DNA of 64,000 bases from Marchantia polymorpha subsp. ruderalis (GCA_037833965.1 AP031352.1:3080501-3144500); one strand, 5' to 3'; positions 22,683 to 35,641 are shown, numbered from the stretch's first letter. Numbers and translations are program-made. The notes: generated from the letters alone by a model not told the origin.

Positions 22683-24955
22683 CAGATTCAGGAGAATCTC
22701 CACGCATGCAAGACTCGAACGCGATCTCCAATCACAACCATCATGTCTCCTGGTCTGCTAGGACTGCTATGAAAGACAAAAGACAAAACTACGTGCTAAG
22801 GAACGTATGAAATTGTGCAAGCACGAATGCATGGGTCTTCTGCGCCGATACGCATTTGCCGATTGTGGTGCTCGCTCGCAGATATGCCTTTGCACAATAC
22901 AAGCGGAAACGCAAACACCTCCTATACATGGCGGTAACGAGTGTCCACCATGGTGTGCAGGCGATAGCAGAAAGACCCTTCTGACCCCGCCCCTCCAGAA
23001 TCTAGACTACGCGAAAGAGTTGAAATGGACTGAAATGCTCGTGCGTGCGAAGGCCTCAAGGGAAGTCCGACACATTACAGGGTCACATAGTCAATTCTTG
23101 GACCCCAGGTTCTTCTCATCAAAGCTATTTTGAAGGCGAATATGTCTTCTCTAAGGTCCAATCTTCAACCACTCTTCTGACCGCGACCCACATCGAGGAA
23201 AGACCCGAGCGTTGAGTTCACCCAGCACTCCGTGCGATCTCATCAGACATAAGTTCTCCTTAAAAAATCTAGGTCAAATTCAGACCTCGGTTAATCGCGT
23301 AATATGGATGTTCCAGGCTAATATAATCAGTGGCCCACCTGTGCGGATGTTTGCTGTTTCTATCTTTGCAGCAGGTGCTCATCCGCACGTGCCATCCTGA
23401 TTTCAATAAACTATGCATATAAGCATCTGAAGACGCGAGACCTCTTATAGCATGTTTGTCTTTCAGACTGTTGCTGCGGTTAAGGTATCGTTTTTCGTTG
23501 CCAATGAAGTGGAGCATGTGCCCGTGGTATACCCATGAACGCTTTCCACGAGAACAACATATGATAGCTAACCCGTTTGCTGTCAACATCCTTGTCCGAG
23601 CCAAGGTCTCGCAGAGCCTCCGTCTGCAACGATAATAGCACATCATGCTCTTGTCGCAGACCAGAGTAGTTCTCAAATGCATGCACATGCTGGTCCACGC
23701 TTAGTGCAAAGAACAACCGATACGATGAGCCAACTGATAACGATTACCGACAACGAATAACTGACCGGTTGCAACCAATCAGAAGATGAGAGACGACAAC
23801 GAACAGTAATGATTTACAAAGATATAACTCAGCATCTTCAAGACGCCAGTTAGTGATTAGGATCTATGCTAGGCCCTTAGTAGCCAGGCTATGCCGCTTA
23901 CTCTGTATTTAGTTAAGCTAATCACCAACAATTATAGCTAATTAAGCGGATATGTATAATACGTATGTATGTATAAAGTACTGATGAAGCGTATAGGCTA
24001 GGAAAGCAAAGCGATGTGGGAACGCTGCCAGCACTGCGTGTTATAGTATGCAAGAGATTAGATGATTCTGAGCCTATTTTAATAGAGTTTCTTCCAGACT
24101 TCCGTCATACGCTTTGGCTGGTGAGATAGCCTGGTTCAGACTTTGATCTGTAGCCCCACACAATATCTAATTAGGCTCCAAGTCTGTAGGCTACAACTTC
24201 TCCAAGTTTATAATTATCTGCTCTTGCCCGTCCACGGCAAATATAGGCACGTAGCAAATCTAGGAGGAACCGTGTAACACGCGGAAAACAATGAAATTCA
24301 ATGAGTTCAAGAGGAGGCCTGGTCGTGTCCATGAGAAAGTGGAGACTGGTTTGGCTGAGAGACGGATGGGAGGAAAAGCCTAGAGCATGAAGAAACTACG
24401 CTAACTCGTTGGAGGAGATTAGTCACATACTGACCACGATCAATTGGCACAGGGATTTACCAACATTTCCTAATGTTTCCTCTGAGGACGAGAGCTGGGG
24501 TTTCTCTTTTTTTCTCTCTCTCTCTCTCTCTTTATTGATCTTTGCGTCTGCATCTTGTCTCTACAGGACGAAGTCATAGGTGTATAGTATTAACGTCTGT
24601 TCCTCTGAGGTTCATTTATGGTGAAGGAAAGCCGAGTTCTGGGAAGCTTGTGGCTCCGTCATTAAGTTCATAGTCGGGAAATTCTGGCGTTGATGTGCCC
24701 TAGCAATGAAGCCTGCCTCAGAAAGCAGAGATGAAACAGGCAAGCAAGCCTTCTTTGTCCATCCTGGACTTGTCCTGAAATCAGCTTCACAGGAGATTCG
24801 CAGTCTCTTTCACGATGGCGTAATGAAGGAAACCATTTTGGGATAGTGATGCAAAGGGACTGACTCCATTCTGGGCTAGATGGAACTCCAGGGAAGAATG
24901 GAAAGTATGGCTGCTTGTTGTCACCAGCCCACATACATGCTGTCAGATCTGGTGC
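22683..24955. other. intergenic, unknown open frames
   Basis: It contains a plus-strand frame of 108 codons (22807-23133), minus-strand frames at 23269-23716 and 24668-24934, and a pyrimidine (CT)n microsatellite near 24500-24531. No motif was recognised. The minus-strand frame at 24668-24934 could be a downstream exon of the candidate at 24956-25133. Confidence 0.35.
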
Positions 24956-25133
24956 CTACCTTTCTCTACGCGTACCATCCAATTCTACTGGACGACTGAC
25001 ACAGCTCTCCCGGGGCTCTTTCTCCGGAAATTTCGCTCTGTTTCTGAAACTTTTATTGACAGGGGGAGCGTTTGAGCTTCCAGCTACTTCTTCAACTCGC
25101 TTATAAAGTCTTCTTTCACCTGCAGAGGCCATA
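24956..25133 (-). CDS. candidate first exon, unknown protein
   Basis: From an ATG at 25133 the minus strand reads MASAGERRLYKRVEEVAGSS and continues as a polar, charged protein segment to about residue 58. There AAAG|GTAGGC gives a plausible splice donor and the frame stops just beyond it. Codon use looks like coding sequence and base composition is higher in GC than the flanks. No domain is recognised. The longer frame to 25303 upstream of this ATG is less convincing. Confidence 0.3.
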
Positions 25134-25320
25134 TTCAGTAGTGACCGGTTTAGTTTCCCGACAGTGAATTTCCGGGTGGGTGGATGAGATTTCTGCCGGA
25201 AGTATAACATTCTTAAAGACCCGAGCCAGAAACGATTCCCAATTTCGCTAACATAACGTATTATGGTAGAGATGCCCACTTTTATGGTATGTTTCATCGT
25301 CAACGACGGGCGCCGCTGAG

Positions 25321-25485
25321 GTGGTAGATGAAGTCAATCAGGATATGGTCAAGGTACGCGCTAAGAAGAAGAGCTCAACCCGGAGCATCAAGAATCCCGG
25401 ATCGATCCAGGGGTGCACAGATTTGAAAGTCGACGGGGATTCGAAGGTCATTGATTACGATCAGCGATCGCAAAAGCAAATGGTA
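25321..25485 (+). CDS. candidate exon, lysine-rich unknown protein
   Basis: A plus-strand frame reads VDEVNQDMVKVRAKKKSS, then SIKNPGSIQG, then DGDSKVIDYDQ, and reaches a donor-like site ATG|GTAACT at about 25485. There is no ATG at the beginning, so it would be an internal exon or a relic. It lies head-to-head with the candidate exon at 24956-25133. I recognise no domain. Confidence 0.25.
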
Positions 25486-26917
25486 ACTACTTGCAGTGCT
25501 GTAAGCTGGAACAAACGTGCATCATGGACTTCTTATACCAGAGTTGGACACTCATGATTGTAAGTCGCAGAGAATCATCTGGAAGCTCTACTGAGGTTTT
25601 AATGCGGCAGAAGGTGGCGAAATGCCTGTACTTGAAAATCGCAAAAAAGAACCGTATGAATGCTGTATCCGCCGGCAATCGTATTCACATCGCTCGCTCA
25701 TGTCAAGAACACAAGACACTAACCTGTGCCGAGAAGACTGCTAAGAAGACTACACGTTTTCCACTGCCTTGTTCTGGACAAACATCTGATCAGCTGATAT
25801 CATCATCATGTTTATACCTCGTCACCCGCTAAGAATTCTCCGGTCCATAGCTGTGAAGTAGTCAACGGCCTACATTGTAAGGCAACCGTCAGCTAATAAG
25901 ATCGGTTGTGACCGTTCGAAGACTCAAAAATCGGAAGGGACACAAAATTTTCAATAGATATATTTCATTCATTCTAGTTATGTCGGGCTGAGCCCAAGCC
26001 GAGAACTTTTAGCAAATCAGAGCCCAGTGTTTTTTATGCTTCTCTCTGTATACACTTCAGTTCATCGAGCTTTGAAATTGAAGCATCCATAAGGGCGTGA
26101 CTGATTACGGCTGTCGTCATACTTCAATAATCTGGATGATCTGATGGACAACGTGCAGAGTATAACGAGAAAGGGAATAAGTCGATGGAAAGGATTATAC
26201 TATATTGCTAAATAATTTTCTCTGAAGTGACACTTGTGAGAAAAGTGCAAGTCTTCGGGGTCCGAAGACAAGCGACTTACACAGACCAGCTCAACTAGAT
26301 CCTTCACCTAAATACCAATGATTGTCGATGCAGCTTCCTTTAACCAAATCTCTAAGAGAAATGAGGCTCATGAGCAGGTACGAAACTAGAGGCCCAGCAA
26401 GGAGCCCATAGTGAGGTCGAAGAACACTATTAAACGAAATTCTTTTTTAGCGAGCAAAGTGGAGACACAAGATTACTATAAGATCAAATTTTCACATGTA
26501 ATTTACCCAGATTGTACAGTATTCAGAATCTGGTTGTATTATCATTCTCCCAACTTTGAAGATAATGTGTTTTGAGTACCAATTGAGGTTAGTACAGTAC
26601 TCTCATGATATATCCAATCAATGCTTAGAGATGTCAAACAGTCCAGGAAGCTCTGGTTATTTCCATAAATGTATAAGAACTCCAAGCACACTCGATTGTA
26701 GATGCATGTCCTCTCTATGAATCTCGTTCGAAAATACATGACCTTATACAGATCATTGGAGCATTTCTAGAAACTCTTTGGTGTGATAAATCTCACGTTC
26801 GCTTCAATATGCCCCTTGGTTCTTCATTTCAGAACCTGAATCTCGGTATCGCTTTCTAGAATGTATGGCTAGAATGTATAAATCTATGTGGAGCAATCTT
26901 TAAGAATTTGAATCTGT
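25486..26917. other. intergenic, no gene recognised
   Basis: A 113-codon plus-strand frame (25491-25832) overlaps the candidate exon above and may belong to it. Nothing else was recognised. Confidence 0.4.
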
Positions 26918-27129
26918 CAGTGAGCAGCTATCCACTGTGTTCTACTCCCTTATGCTGTACTGGGAGCGAAAAATATCAGCTCAATTTATAACTACTAACT
27001 GCATCTTCAATGACTGATTAATCTATAACAAGGGTACTGTGAAGCCATCGGTATCCAGCTTCTGAGCTCAATTTCTTTGCTTCACAGCACAGCATAAGGG
27101 AGGAAACCATTATGGAGAAGTGCTCACTG
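26918..27129. repeat. imperfect inverted repeat
   Basis: The left arm (26918-26992) and the right arm (27063-27129) are imperfect reverse complements. The best parts are CAGTGAGCA with TGCTCACTG at the outer ends, CTCCCTTATGCTGT with its complement in the middle, and GAGCTCA near the loop. It is more decayed than the inverted repeats at 19.3 and 20.4 kb and may be an old foldback element. Confidence 0.6.
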
Positions 27130-28514
27130 ATAGTTCACATTACTCGATCCGGATTTTGGTCAATTTTCTCAATCGTGAGAATTCTCGTCGCCCTGTTTAG
27201 AGGCACATATGTCATGAAGATGCCACGTTTTGTCCCAACACTCCTGATCAGAGAAATTACTCAAGGTCAACATTGCCTATGATTTGAACTGATACGCATC
27301 CGTCAGATCACAGTTGCAAATGTTAGTGAACCAAGATGTGGTACGTAGCTACCGTAGGCTGAAATTTGACAATGAGTAGTCCTGCTACTAAACACAGTCT
27401 TGCCGAAATAAGGTAAATCCACTGAGCAATTCTCATTGTTTGATAGGGGAACCTTAATCAACCTTTGTACACGGTTCTCAATGCTCAAAGCTCTTCGTTC
27501 TGACTTGCGGCATGGGGCCAGTCAAAGGGCTGACAGGTGAAGGCTCTAGAAAATATCAGCCAGGAATCTGCTGCTCACGTCGATCTCGACATCGATGACA
27601 TTGGTGTAAATTGGAGCACCTTGGCTCCTAACCTGACTAAATTTCGCAGATCTCATTCTCATCCGAATCTAACTACCGAATTAGCAATGAGGCTTCCTCG
27701 GCGAGGGCCCCGGACTTTAACCTCGATGTAAGAGGGACAGTAGGTGAGGATGGAACCTTATGCCAAAGTACGTGCCAAGGGCTATAGGAATGTTGGGTAG
27801 GCACATTGAAGTCAACCGAATGTGTCCAGTGAAAAGGGCTGGTGGAGGCTCTCGGAAAGAATGGACAGGAAACTGCTGCTCGACTATCAATAGCTTTTGG
27901 CTCGTCAACAGGAGGATCTTACAAACCAAAGGAATGCGTAAGGTACTGTTCAACTTTGAATCAATACGAGCAGACTGTTTGTGTCCACATCGAAATCAGT
28001 TTGCATTTTTCCTTGATTTCGAGCATAGTTCTTCATGTCAAAGTAAGCGCTAAGTGTCCACTACTTTGTCAACTTTCGGTAGTTGAAGATTTTGAACTCG
28101 TAGACAGACAACTCTCGCCTTCCCATGATCATGACTTTGGAGTCAATGACTATGCGATAGCGTACCGCTTTGTCTGATTGCTGTGAAGGTCATGGTTGAG
28201 TCAAAGTGAGAATGGAAGCGAACGAGATATTGAGAATGTTTGTCATGATCTGCTGTACGTTTGGGATTCCGATGTCCACAACAATTTGACTTTGCACTCA
28301 GTCAAATCTTTGGTTCTTAAAATGTCAAATCCCGACTTGCGTATGCAAGATCGAGGATTAACATTGTAGCACAAAGGCTACAATTCTGTAGTAAGTCTAC
28401 AGAACTCTACATTGCGTTTGATTTCCAGTCTAAACTGTGAAGACTGTGGGCTTCGGATACGGATTCAAAAGTATCTCCACTGTCAAAATGAACACACTGA
28501 CGCGACTCGACACG
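27130..28514. other. intergenic with a duplicated coding-like segment
   Basis: A segment of about 70 bp at about 27515-27585 recurs imperfectly at about 27820-27885. Both copies encode a similar peptide on the plus strand: ALENISQESAAH in the first, EALGKNGQETAAR in the second. This suggests decayed tandem exons of an unknown gene. The rest is not recognised. Confidence 0.35.
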
Positions 28515-31500
28515 TTGTAAGAAATATTTATTATTGTTTGATATTCCTAATCCATTTTTCACTAGCTCTCTTTCTAGTTTAATCTCCTCTGAGGTAAAAT
28601 ATCAAATATTTATGATAAATTTTTTAATATCTACTTAACTTAGATGTGGATAATAATTTTCAATTTAATATGTAAAATTTTTATTTTGAGATAATATTAC
28701 ATAGATTAAATATAATTTTTTTCAAAAGTTTTCAAATAATATTTGCACCGAAAAAAAATATTCTTATCATGAACATTATTTTTCAATAATATTGATTTCG
28801 AAAAAATTGGTAAATTTTTAATCGAGAGATTTTAGAATGAGTTTTAATTCTAGCTCGAGTTATCTGAAGCATTACTAAAACATGCCCACACGGTTAAACT
28901 AGATAAAATCTTGCTAAACAATCAACTTTTTTTCAGAATTTCAGGATTTAAGTATTTTAAACGTCGAAATATTGCAGTATACAGTAGATCAATGAACTCC
29001 AGTGAATATCTCAAAAAAGATTATCTTATTTTGCAAAAGTACAAAGCACAATAACCACATCCGGAGACAATTGGGATTAAAACCATTTTTAGATTAGAGG
29101 GATGCAACAAGCATCACTAATCTAGCAAAAAAAACTTTTACTCTAAATTTAGAGAATCAAAATCAACAAACAATTATTCAAATGTCTTTTAATGCAATGA
29201 AAGTGTACATTAGATCAATGTAGAGATTAAATCATTATTTGAATTAGGTTTTGCAGATGAATCCAAGATTTAGCTATGAATTAGTATCACATGAAATGTG
29301 AATCTTCACAATTTCATGCTTCAATGGGAAAAATCTATGTAATAAAATTTATTCATATTTGCTTTCACTACCATTACATACTTAATGCTCAATTTTGCAA
29401 CTTTACAAAACGAATTTTCAACTTATGCATGCATCTCTAAATGTAAGTGCATATTTAGTTGTATAATATCTTTTAATAAAATATTGTATAAAAGAAATTT
29501 GATACTTAATATAAATGTGAATTATTTTGTTATCAATCATCTGATTTGTGGCAAGATATAATGCATTATTATGCATTATTCAAGTTTAAATGTAAATCTG
29601 ATTAAAGATATTCACTTCTTCATATTTTTTTTATTTAAAATAATTCAATAAATATTTCATATTATTCGAATTAATCATCATCAAGAAAAAATATATAATT
29701 TTTACCACATTCGGTAAATGAATAATCATTTTACATCTTCAAGATGCATTGAGTTGAATTTGACATCAACTTGTTAAAAAAAATTTATTTCAAATCAAAC
29801 TAACGAATGATATTTTATGCATGAAAAAAATTCACAAGCTTGTAAATTTCATTCATGACAATTATTTTTCTCATTCATTAGCTGAATACGAAGGTTGTAA
29901 AATTCTCAAATGGATAGTAACAAATAATTACCTATGAGTCACCATTTAAGAAAAGTTAATACAACATGTTAATTAATTTAATTAAAATTTTAATGTATAT
30001 TTACTAATTTGGACACACAAAAAAATTGAAAATATTAATAAGATTATTAAATGTCATAATATATATTCAAATCTTATATTTAAAATAATACTGTCATTTG
30101 ATTTTTTCATTTATCAATGTGAGATTGCATTTAACTCGAATTATATTGAATAGATATTTTTTTCAATGTACATAAAAATTTCAATAATATGCAAGTTTTC
30201 AAGACAATTAGTTAGAAATTTTTGAAAAAAAATTCTGTAAATTTGTGTTTCTAATTAGACAAAATTATGTAATTATAGCATATGACATATAATCATTTAC
30301 ATCAAAACATATTTTTCTTTAGGGTATGAAAATTTTCACATACTTGATAACAATTTTTCTTTCTATAAGTTTTCTAATCTTCAGTACATCATTTTTTTTC
30401 ATCTAAATGATACTCCAATGTCTATATTTTAATTTTTTATTCAAACATTTGTACATTAAAATCTACGCTAATATAACAACTTTACATTAACACAAAATTA
30501 AAAATATTAGACATATTATTCAAAAAATGAAATTTAAATTTCAAAGATGAATGAATCTGAACATGTTTTACTAATTGATATTTCTTTTTTCAAATTGTAC
30601 AAGATATAGAATTTTTTTCTAAATTTACACCATCACAATTCAGTGGAGTTTTTACAAATGGATGAAATGACAAAAATCATCAATTAACACATGGTTTGTT
30701 CTTATATAAATCTTAACTAACAGATAAACTAAGTCACTCAAATTAGATAACACTTGAGAGGATTATTGTGTTGCTATTGGCAATTTATACAATTCTTGGA
30801 AAAGCACTTGAAGTTACAAAACTAGAAGTAATAACATTCTAAGAAAAAAATAGAAAGAAATAACAGTGTAAGTGTAAAAGCAGAACTTAATGATACTCGA
30901 AGCAAAAAGAAGAGTATTGACAATTGAAGCGAGAAAATTGATTGCAGTAGCACTTAAAGTGAAAAATTGGAACTAGTATTGATATTGGAAGAGTATGTAC
31001 AACAAGCGTTGACAACAGAGAGTAACAATGTACCGAGGCTCTCTAATTATATAGCTAGGTAGCTACCAGAGAGTCTAAAGTTGGAATGTTTGCACCGTTT
31101 TCAAGTTGTAAAACTCCGAACTACGTCCAAACTTAAAGAATTTTCATGTACTCTTTAAGATTAGAAAATTCCATTTCATTTCCAAGTTGAAAAAATTCCA
31201 CATCGTCATTATCGCGTCATGACATCATACCTTCAAGCAACAAATATTCACAACTTGTGCTGTTTATCTTATCAAAAAGATTAAAAAATTAAAGAAGTTC
31301 ATGTGATATTCATATGATTACAGCCTAATTTAGCGATGCTGTTGATATAAAAGTGTTTATTTAAATATGTATGTCACTTCGTTTTATCAAGTATTAACAA
31401 TGAAATCAATTTATAATTTTGTGAACATTATCAAGATTAGCAACAAGTTACTAAATTTTATCTCTCACTTCATAGCCCTGCCAATGTACAAAATATTCTA

Positions 31501-31739
31501 ATCTGTTTCAATTGTTGGAAGAGTCATGTTACTAAAAAATTCAAATTCTTCTTCATTTTTAACTTTGATTGGTGACAGAGGTGCGGACAATCATCTTAAA
31601 ATAGTATAACACTGAACACTTAAAAATAATATTTTTCTTATTTTTTTGTATTATTTTCTTTAATAATTTCTAGACTAAAAATAATTCATGTTATTGTATC
31701 TAAAATGTAAAATTTAAAATACTTCTTTATACTTTTAAC

Positions 31740-32060
31740 AACCTAGTCAAGGTTGATCAAAGATTTGTCACTCCCTATATTAAATTCAAGTGTGAGCATA
31801 TAAACGAGTTTAGAATCAATGTATTTTTTATTGCTTGGTCAAATTAATCATAAACTAATAGATAGTCAAAGTTTTTTTTCATTAAAACCTAGATAGAAAA
31901 AAAAATAAAAATTTCAATGTATGATTTTTCGAAATATTTCAATATTTCCCCCGATATAAATTTTATAGCTAAACTTAGTCAAAATAATTAAATTTAATCA
32001 TGAAAAAATTAATAATGATCAATTCTTTGATTAATTGTACAATCAAAGAAAAAATATAAC
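31740..32060 (+). repeat. dispersed AT-rich repeat, copy 1
   Basis: This is the weakest of three copies. It shares AGTCAAAGTTTTT, then AAACCTAGA, then CTAAACTTAGTCA, in the same order and spacing as 32590-32950 and 53740-54090. Confidence 0.5.
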
Positions 32061-32589
32061 TATAGAAGTTACATTTCAAAAAACATTATAAATTGGGAAC
32101 TAGACTGATGTTGCCATGAGTAAGTCGTGATTTTTAAAGCATGTTTGAAATGTAATAATCTTTGACTTGAAGTTAGAAAAGTTTAGCAAACTATGATTTG
32201 AGGATGAATCTGACTTTGAATGATCTTAAATGACTTCTTGGTCGCTCATCATAATTCTAAAAGACAAATATTCATCTACATGTCCGTGTTTCAAACACAT
32301 TCTCACAATCTTATCATTAATCACTCAAATCTAATCATTCATTGTCACTACAAGATAATTGTGTAACTCAATTACATATTAATGAAATAAATCTTCACAC
32401 AATTAATTTTTCAAACTTGCATGAGAGTCTATTTTTTACTTCTATATTTATGATACTTAGGAATGTTTCATAGTACTCCATGATAATTATCTTCAAGCTT
32501 ATTTTTATCAATATTAATCTTGGTAAATTTGACTAATTTTCATATTTTGAAAACATTTCATTGACATAACTAAGTCTTTTAAAAGTTTA

Positions 32590-32950
32590 ATTGTTTGTAG
32601 GCTGAGTGACGACATGTCATTTGAGATGCTGAAACTTTTAGATATGTTCATTGGCCATAAACCAACTCAAGACTTAATCCAACCTATGTTCTATTATTTA
32701 GTCAAACTAATCAAAATTAACATGTAGTCAAAGTCTTCTCTACTTATAATCTAGACTTTGATAAAAAAAATTTGAATAGAAGTATACATTCAAAACCTTC
32801 GGAATTATACTTATTGTTTCGCCAAATATATACTTTATGGCTAGGTTTAGTTATAATTAGCTAAACTTAATCATAATAAAACTAACCATCATCAAGTTTT
32901 TGATTAATCTTACTAATTTTCACAATTACAACTAACAATCTTTAATGACA
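32590..32950 (+). repeat. dispersed AT-rich repeat, copy 2
   Basis: About 350 bp aligns along its whole length with 53740-54090. Shared blocks include GACGACAT, TGAAACTTTTA, AACATGTA, CTAAACTTAATCA and ACAACTA. The copies are in the same orientation on the plus strand. This may be LTR or internal DNA of a decayed retroelement other than the copia relic next to it. Confidence 0.65.
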
Positions 32951-33369
32951 AATTGCGTCTTTTGTCTTTAAATGTCAATCACTACATACCTTTGTTCATG
33001 TGACAAAGTTGTCTCTATTCATGTGGTAAATTTGGTTATGTTATAGAACAAAAAAATCATAAACATAATGAATAAAAAAAATTGACGAAGAAAAAAATGT
33101 ATGTGATTTGTCACACTTGTTCTACGTTCAAGGAAACAAAAAATTCTTTATCAAAAAAATCTACAAAATGTTCAAGAAGAACTGGTCCTTGACTTCTTCT
33201 GTATACATGATAGAATAAAACTTAAAATCATGTTTTAATTAGGATAAATCTTATCTTAATTTTAACTCAAGTTAGGTAAATTTGAATTTGAATCAAGACT
33301 TGAATTACTACAAAAAATCTTTTCTTAACTCATGTTGCAAGACAGTATACTTCACAACATATATGTGTG

Positions 33370-33371
<2 letters not shown>

Positions 33372-33409
<38 letters not shown>
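33372..33409. repeat. (TA)n microsatellite
   Basis: This is an uninterrupted run of TA dinucleotides just upstream (in element sense) of the polypurine tract of copia relic A. Relic B has a (TA)n at the equivalent place. Confidence 0.95.
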
Positions 33410-33411
<2 letters not shown>

Positions 33412-33546
33412 GCTAAAAACTCTAGAAAAAAAACCTAAACTAATTTTTTTTTTAAGCTAGAACTAATGAGAACTAAAACGTAATCATAACGGTTTGGAGT
33501 AAAAATACAAGTAGTTAACAAAAGTTGCAAGTAAAACCTATTTGTG

Positions 33547-33585
33547 CATTGTGATCATATGCAAGTTTTGCATAAGATCACAATG
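33547..33585. repeat. hairpin at the end of copia A RNase H
   Basis: Arms of 18 nt (33547-33564 and 33568-33585) have one mismatch and a 3-nt spacer. The core is GCAA-GTT-TTGC, similar to the core of the twin palindromes at 9.3 kb. It directly abuts the end of the readable RNase H frame. Confidence 0.85.
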
Positions 33586-34105
33586 TTACCTAAGACTTTC
33601 CAAGGAAATAATCATTTTATCAACTTTATTGAAATTACTATCAATCTTCACTAGCTCAATCCTTTTAGCACACACTACATCTCTCATAAAGTGATATGTT
33701 TTTCTACTATCCATCATTTGTTTTGCAACAAAATGTAACGCATTTTGATTATCACAATGAAGATTGACAACGTCATGTTTTAATCTCATTTCCGTAATAA
33801 GTCTATTCAATCAAATAACAAAGACAACTATTTGCTATTTTTGTTGACTCTACATATTTAACGTCTATTGATCTAAACACATCTGCAAACTAGATATTCA
33901 ACTAATGCATACTTCATCAAATATAAACATATATGCAATTTTATATTTTTCTTGTCCAAATTTTGTTTTTAGCTAACATCAACATATCGTAACAAGTATT
34001 TGTCATTGTCTAATAAATCATGAATCAAATCATCATAATACTTAATACTCATCAAATATCTAAGAATCCATTTCACTACTTCCCAATGCATTTTTTTTTG
34101 GATTT

Positions 34106-34153
34106 GAGATGTATCTGCTCATCTTGCATGGGCAAGGTGAGCAGATACATCTC
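34106..34153. repeat. hairpin inside copia A reverse transcriptase
   Basis: A 22-bp stem (34106-34127 with 34132-34153) has one mismatch and a 4-nt loop. It replaces the stretch where a copia polyprotein normally reads on from VGSLMY through the next 20 or so residues, just before HWEVVKW. Relic B has no such hairpin at the equivalent place, so it arose in this copy. Confidence 0.85.
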
Positions 34154-34320
34154 TGAGCTTGGACACAATGTCAAATACATAAGATTGCCTACAACTTTAT
34201 CATAAGGAATATCATGGTGACATCTTTTTCTTCTCAATGACATCGGTTGAACATTGAGTTGCGTTTGAAGTTTGTAGTCAGACTTTGAAGTATGTTGTTA
34301 TAAAAGTTCATACTCCTTTG

Positions 34321-34530
34321 GAATCTACCATGAATCAATCTAATGTCGGAAGATGTAAGAACCAACTGAAGTTTACATTTAAGATGAAAGATTTAGATAA
34401 GTCCTAGAGGATATTAAGGATGAATATTCATAAAATTTTGAAGAAAGTAGAAGCAAGTATGGATCAAAGCAAGTACGTTCAACATGTGCTTGACAAGTTC
34501 AATTTTCATTGCCAAGATGAACAAGTCATT
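34321..34530 (+). pseudogene. inverted piece of copia A reverse transcriptase
   Basis: On the plus strand this reads KFTFKMKDLDKS, a stop, ILRMNI, then QSKYVQHVLDKFNF. This is the copia motif block around MKDLG and the following QxKYxxxVLxxF segment. The flanks on both sides (34540-34950 and 33586-34310) read on the minus strand, and this block is exactly the piece missing between them. A micro-inversion of roughly 200 bp in place explains it. Confidence 0.8.
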
Positions 34531-35641
34531 TGAAAATTTTATTATTCACCTTCTTCATGTATATACATGCATCATACACGCTCCATGATAATTCTTCTGC
34601 TTTTTATTTACTCATCAATTTCACGTTTCACCTCCTAGAAGCTTGTTTCAATTCATATAACAATTTCAGTAATCTAAAAACCAAATCAATACAAGAAATT
34701 AATTTTTTTTCCAATGATCTGGGATCATCAAAAGAAATATCTATATTTAAAAGAACCTTAGAGTCTATTTGATGTCAGACCCTATACCTCTTCACACCAC
34801 TAACATATCCAAGAAAGTGTCACTTCTTGGATTAAGAATCCAACTTGATCATATTCTTTTAAGTTACGAGAGAATATACTATACATCCTAAAATCTTTGA
34901 AAAACTATCGAGAATGTGATCTTTACAAAACCTCAAATCTCTAGAATAAAAACTTTTCATTAATCATTTTTCTATCAACTTTACATTATATATGTATGAA
35001 ACAGAACATGTTTTGAAAAGTATTTATATTCATACATTTTATTTAGATCAACATGAAATGTATAGTTGATACAAGATCAAATCTATTGAAAAAAATAGCT
35101 TTCATTTTTCTTCAACAACACAAAAAAGAAATGAAAATAGAGCTGAAGACATATTGCATTTATGATAATGTATATACGATTTAATTACAATTTCTGCTCT
35201 TCATACAAAATATGGGGTTTTGTAAATGTCACATTCTGGAAGTTGAGTATATTGAGGATTAGTTTGGCTCTATATAAACACCTCTCCCAAATAGAATCAT
35301 TTTTCAATTTAAAACAAAACTGTAGTTTGCTGCTACAAAATGACGCTCATACCACAAAGCTTAATGAAAAACTTGGTGACAAGGAACTTGAGTTGATATG
35401 TATTAGGCCGTATATTGAAAGCATCAAGAAGAAAAGGGAAGAAGAATTTAGAACAAAACGGGTGAAGATTCTCAAGTAAGAAAATTGATTACAGGGATGT
35501 AGATCTTATGCATATCTTCTATCACATCAAGTTATGAAGGCTAGAATACGGGTTGAACGTCCATTACTGACAGATGAAGCATAGTGAGAGAAATAAAGCT
35601 TGATGAGAAGAGCCAACAATTCCGTTTTCCCCGTCAGAGTA

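Larger units (their letters stand above)
33312..34950 (-). pseudogene. Ty1/copia retrotransposon relic A
   Basis: Read on the minus strand, this is the 3' half of a copia polyprotein broken by stops. In order it has: an integrase C-terminal end (KILGCIVYS, then FLGYVSGVKRYRV, about 34930-34760); a reverse transcriptase piece (LLYELKQAS, about 34650); DACIYMKKVN (about 34570); an inverted segment (34321-34530); VGNLMYLTLC (about 34190); HWEVVKWILRYL (about 34060); and the RNase H region (NLHCDNQNALHF, then KIELVKID; 33840-33586). A GAGTTAAGAAAAGATT polypurine tract (about 33340-33320) and the LTR start near 33312 follow. The first part of the reverse transcriptase between the integrase end and YELKQ is deleted. 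It can no longer be mobile. Confidence 0.88.
28515..35630. other. AT-rich block of decayed repeat DNA
   Basis: Composition changes sharply near 28515 to very AT-rich and returns to normal at about 35630. The block contains the copia relic at 33312-34950, a dispersed repeat (31740-32060 and 32590-32950) and a (TA)n run at 33372-33409. Coding traces are full of stops, many of which look like C-to-T or G-to-A changes, as expected from deamination of methylated cytosine. 28515-31700 shows no readable protein trace at all. Confidence 0.75.

Noticed and set aside
23325-23395. GTGCGGATG / CATCCGCAC inverted repeat
   Set aside because: Arms of only 9 nt plus a short inner pairing, too small to separate from chance.
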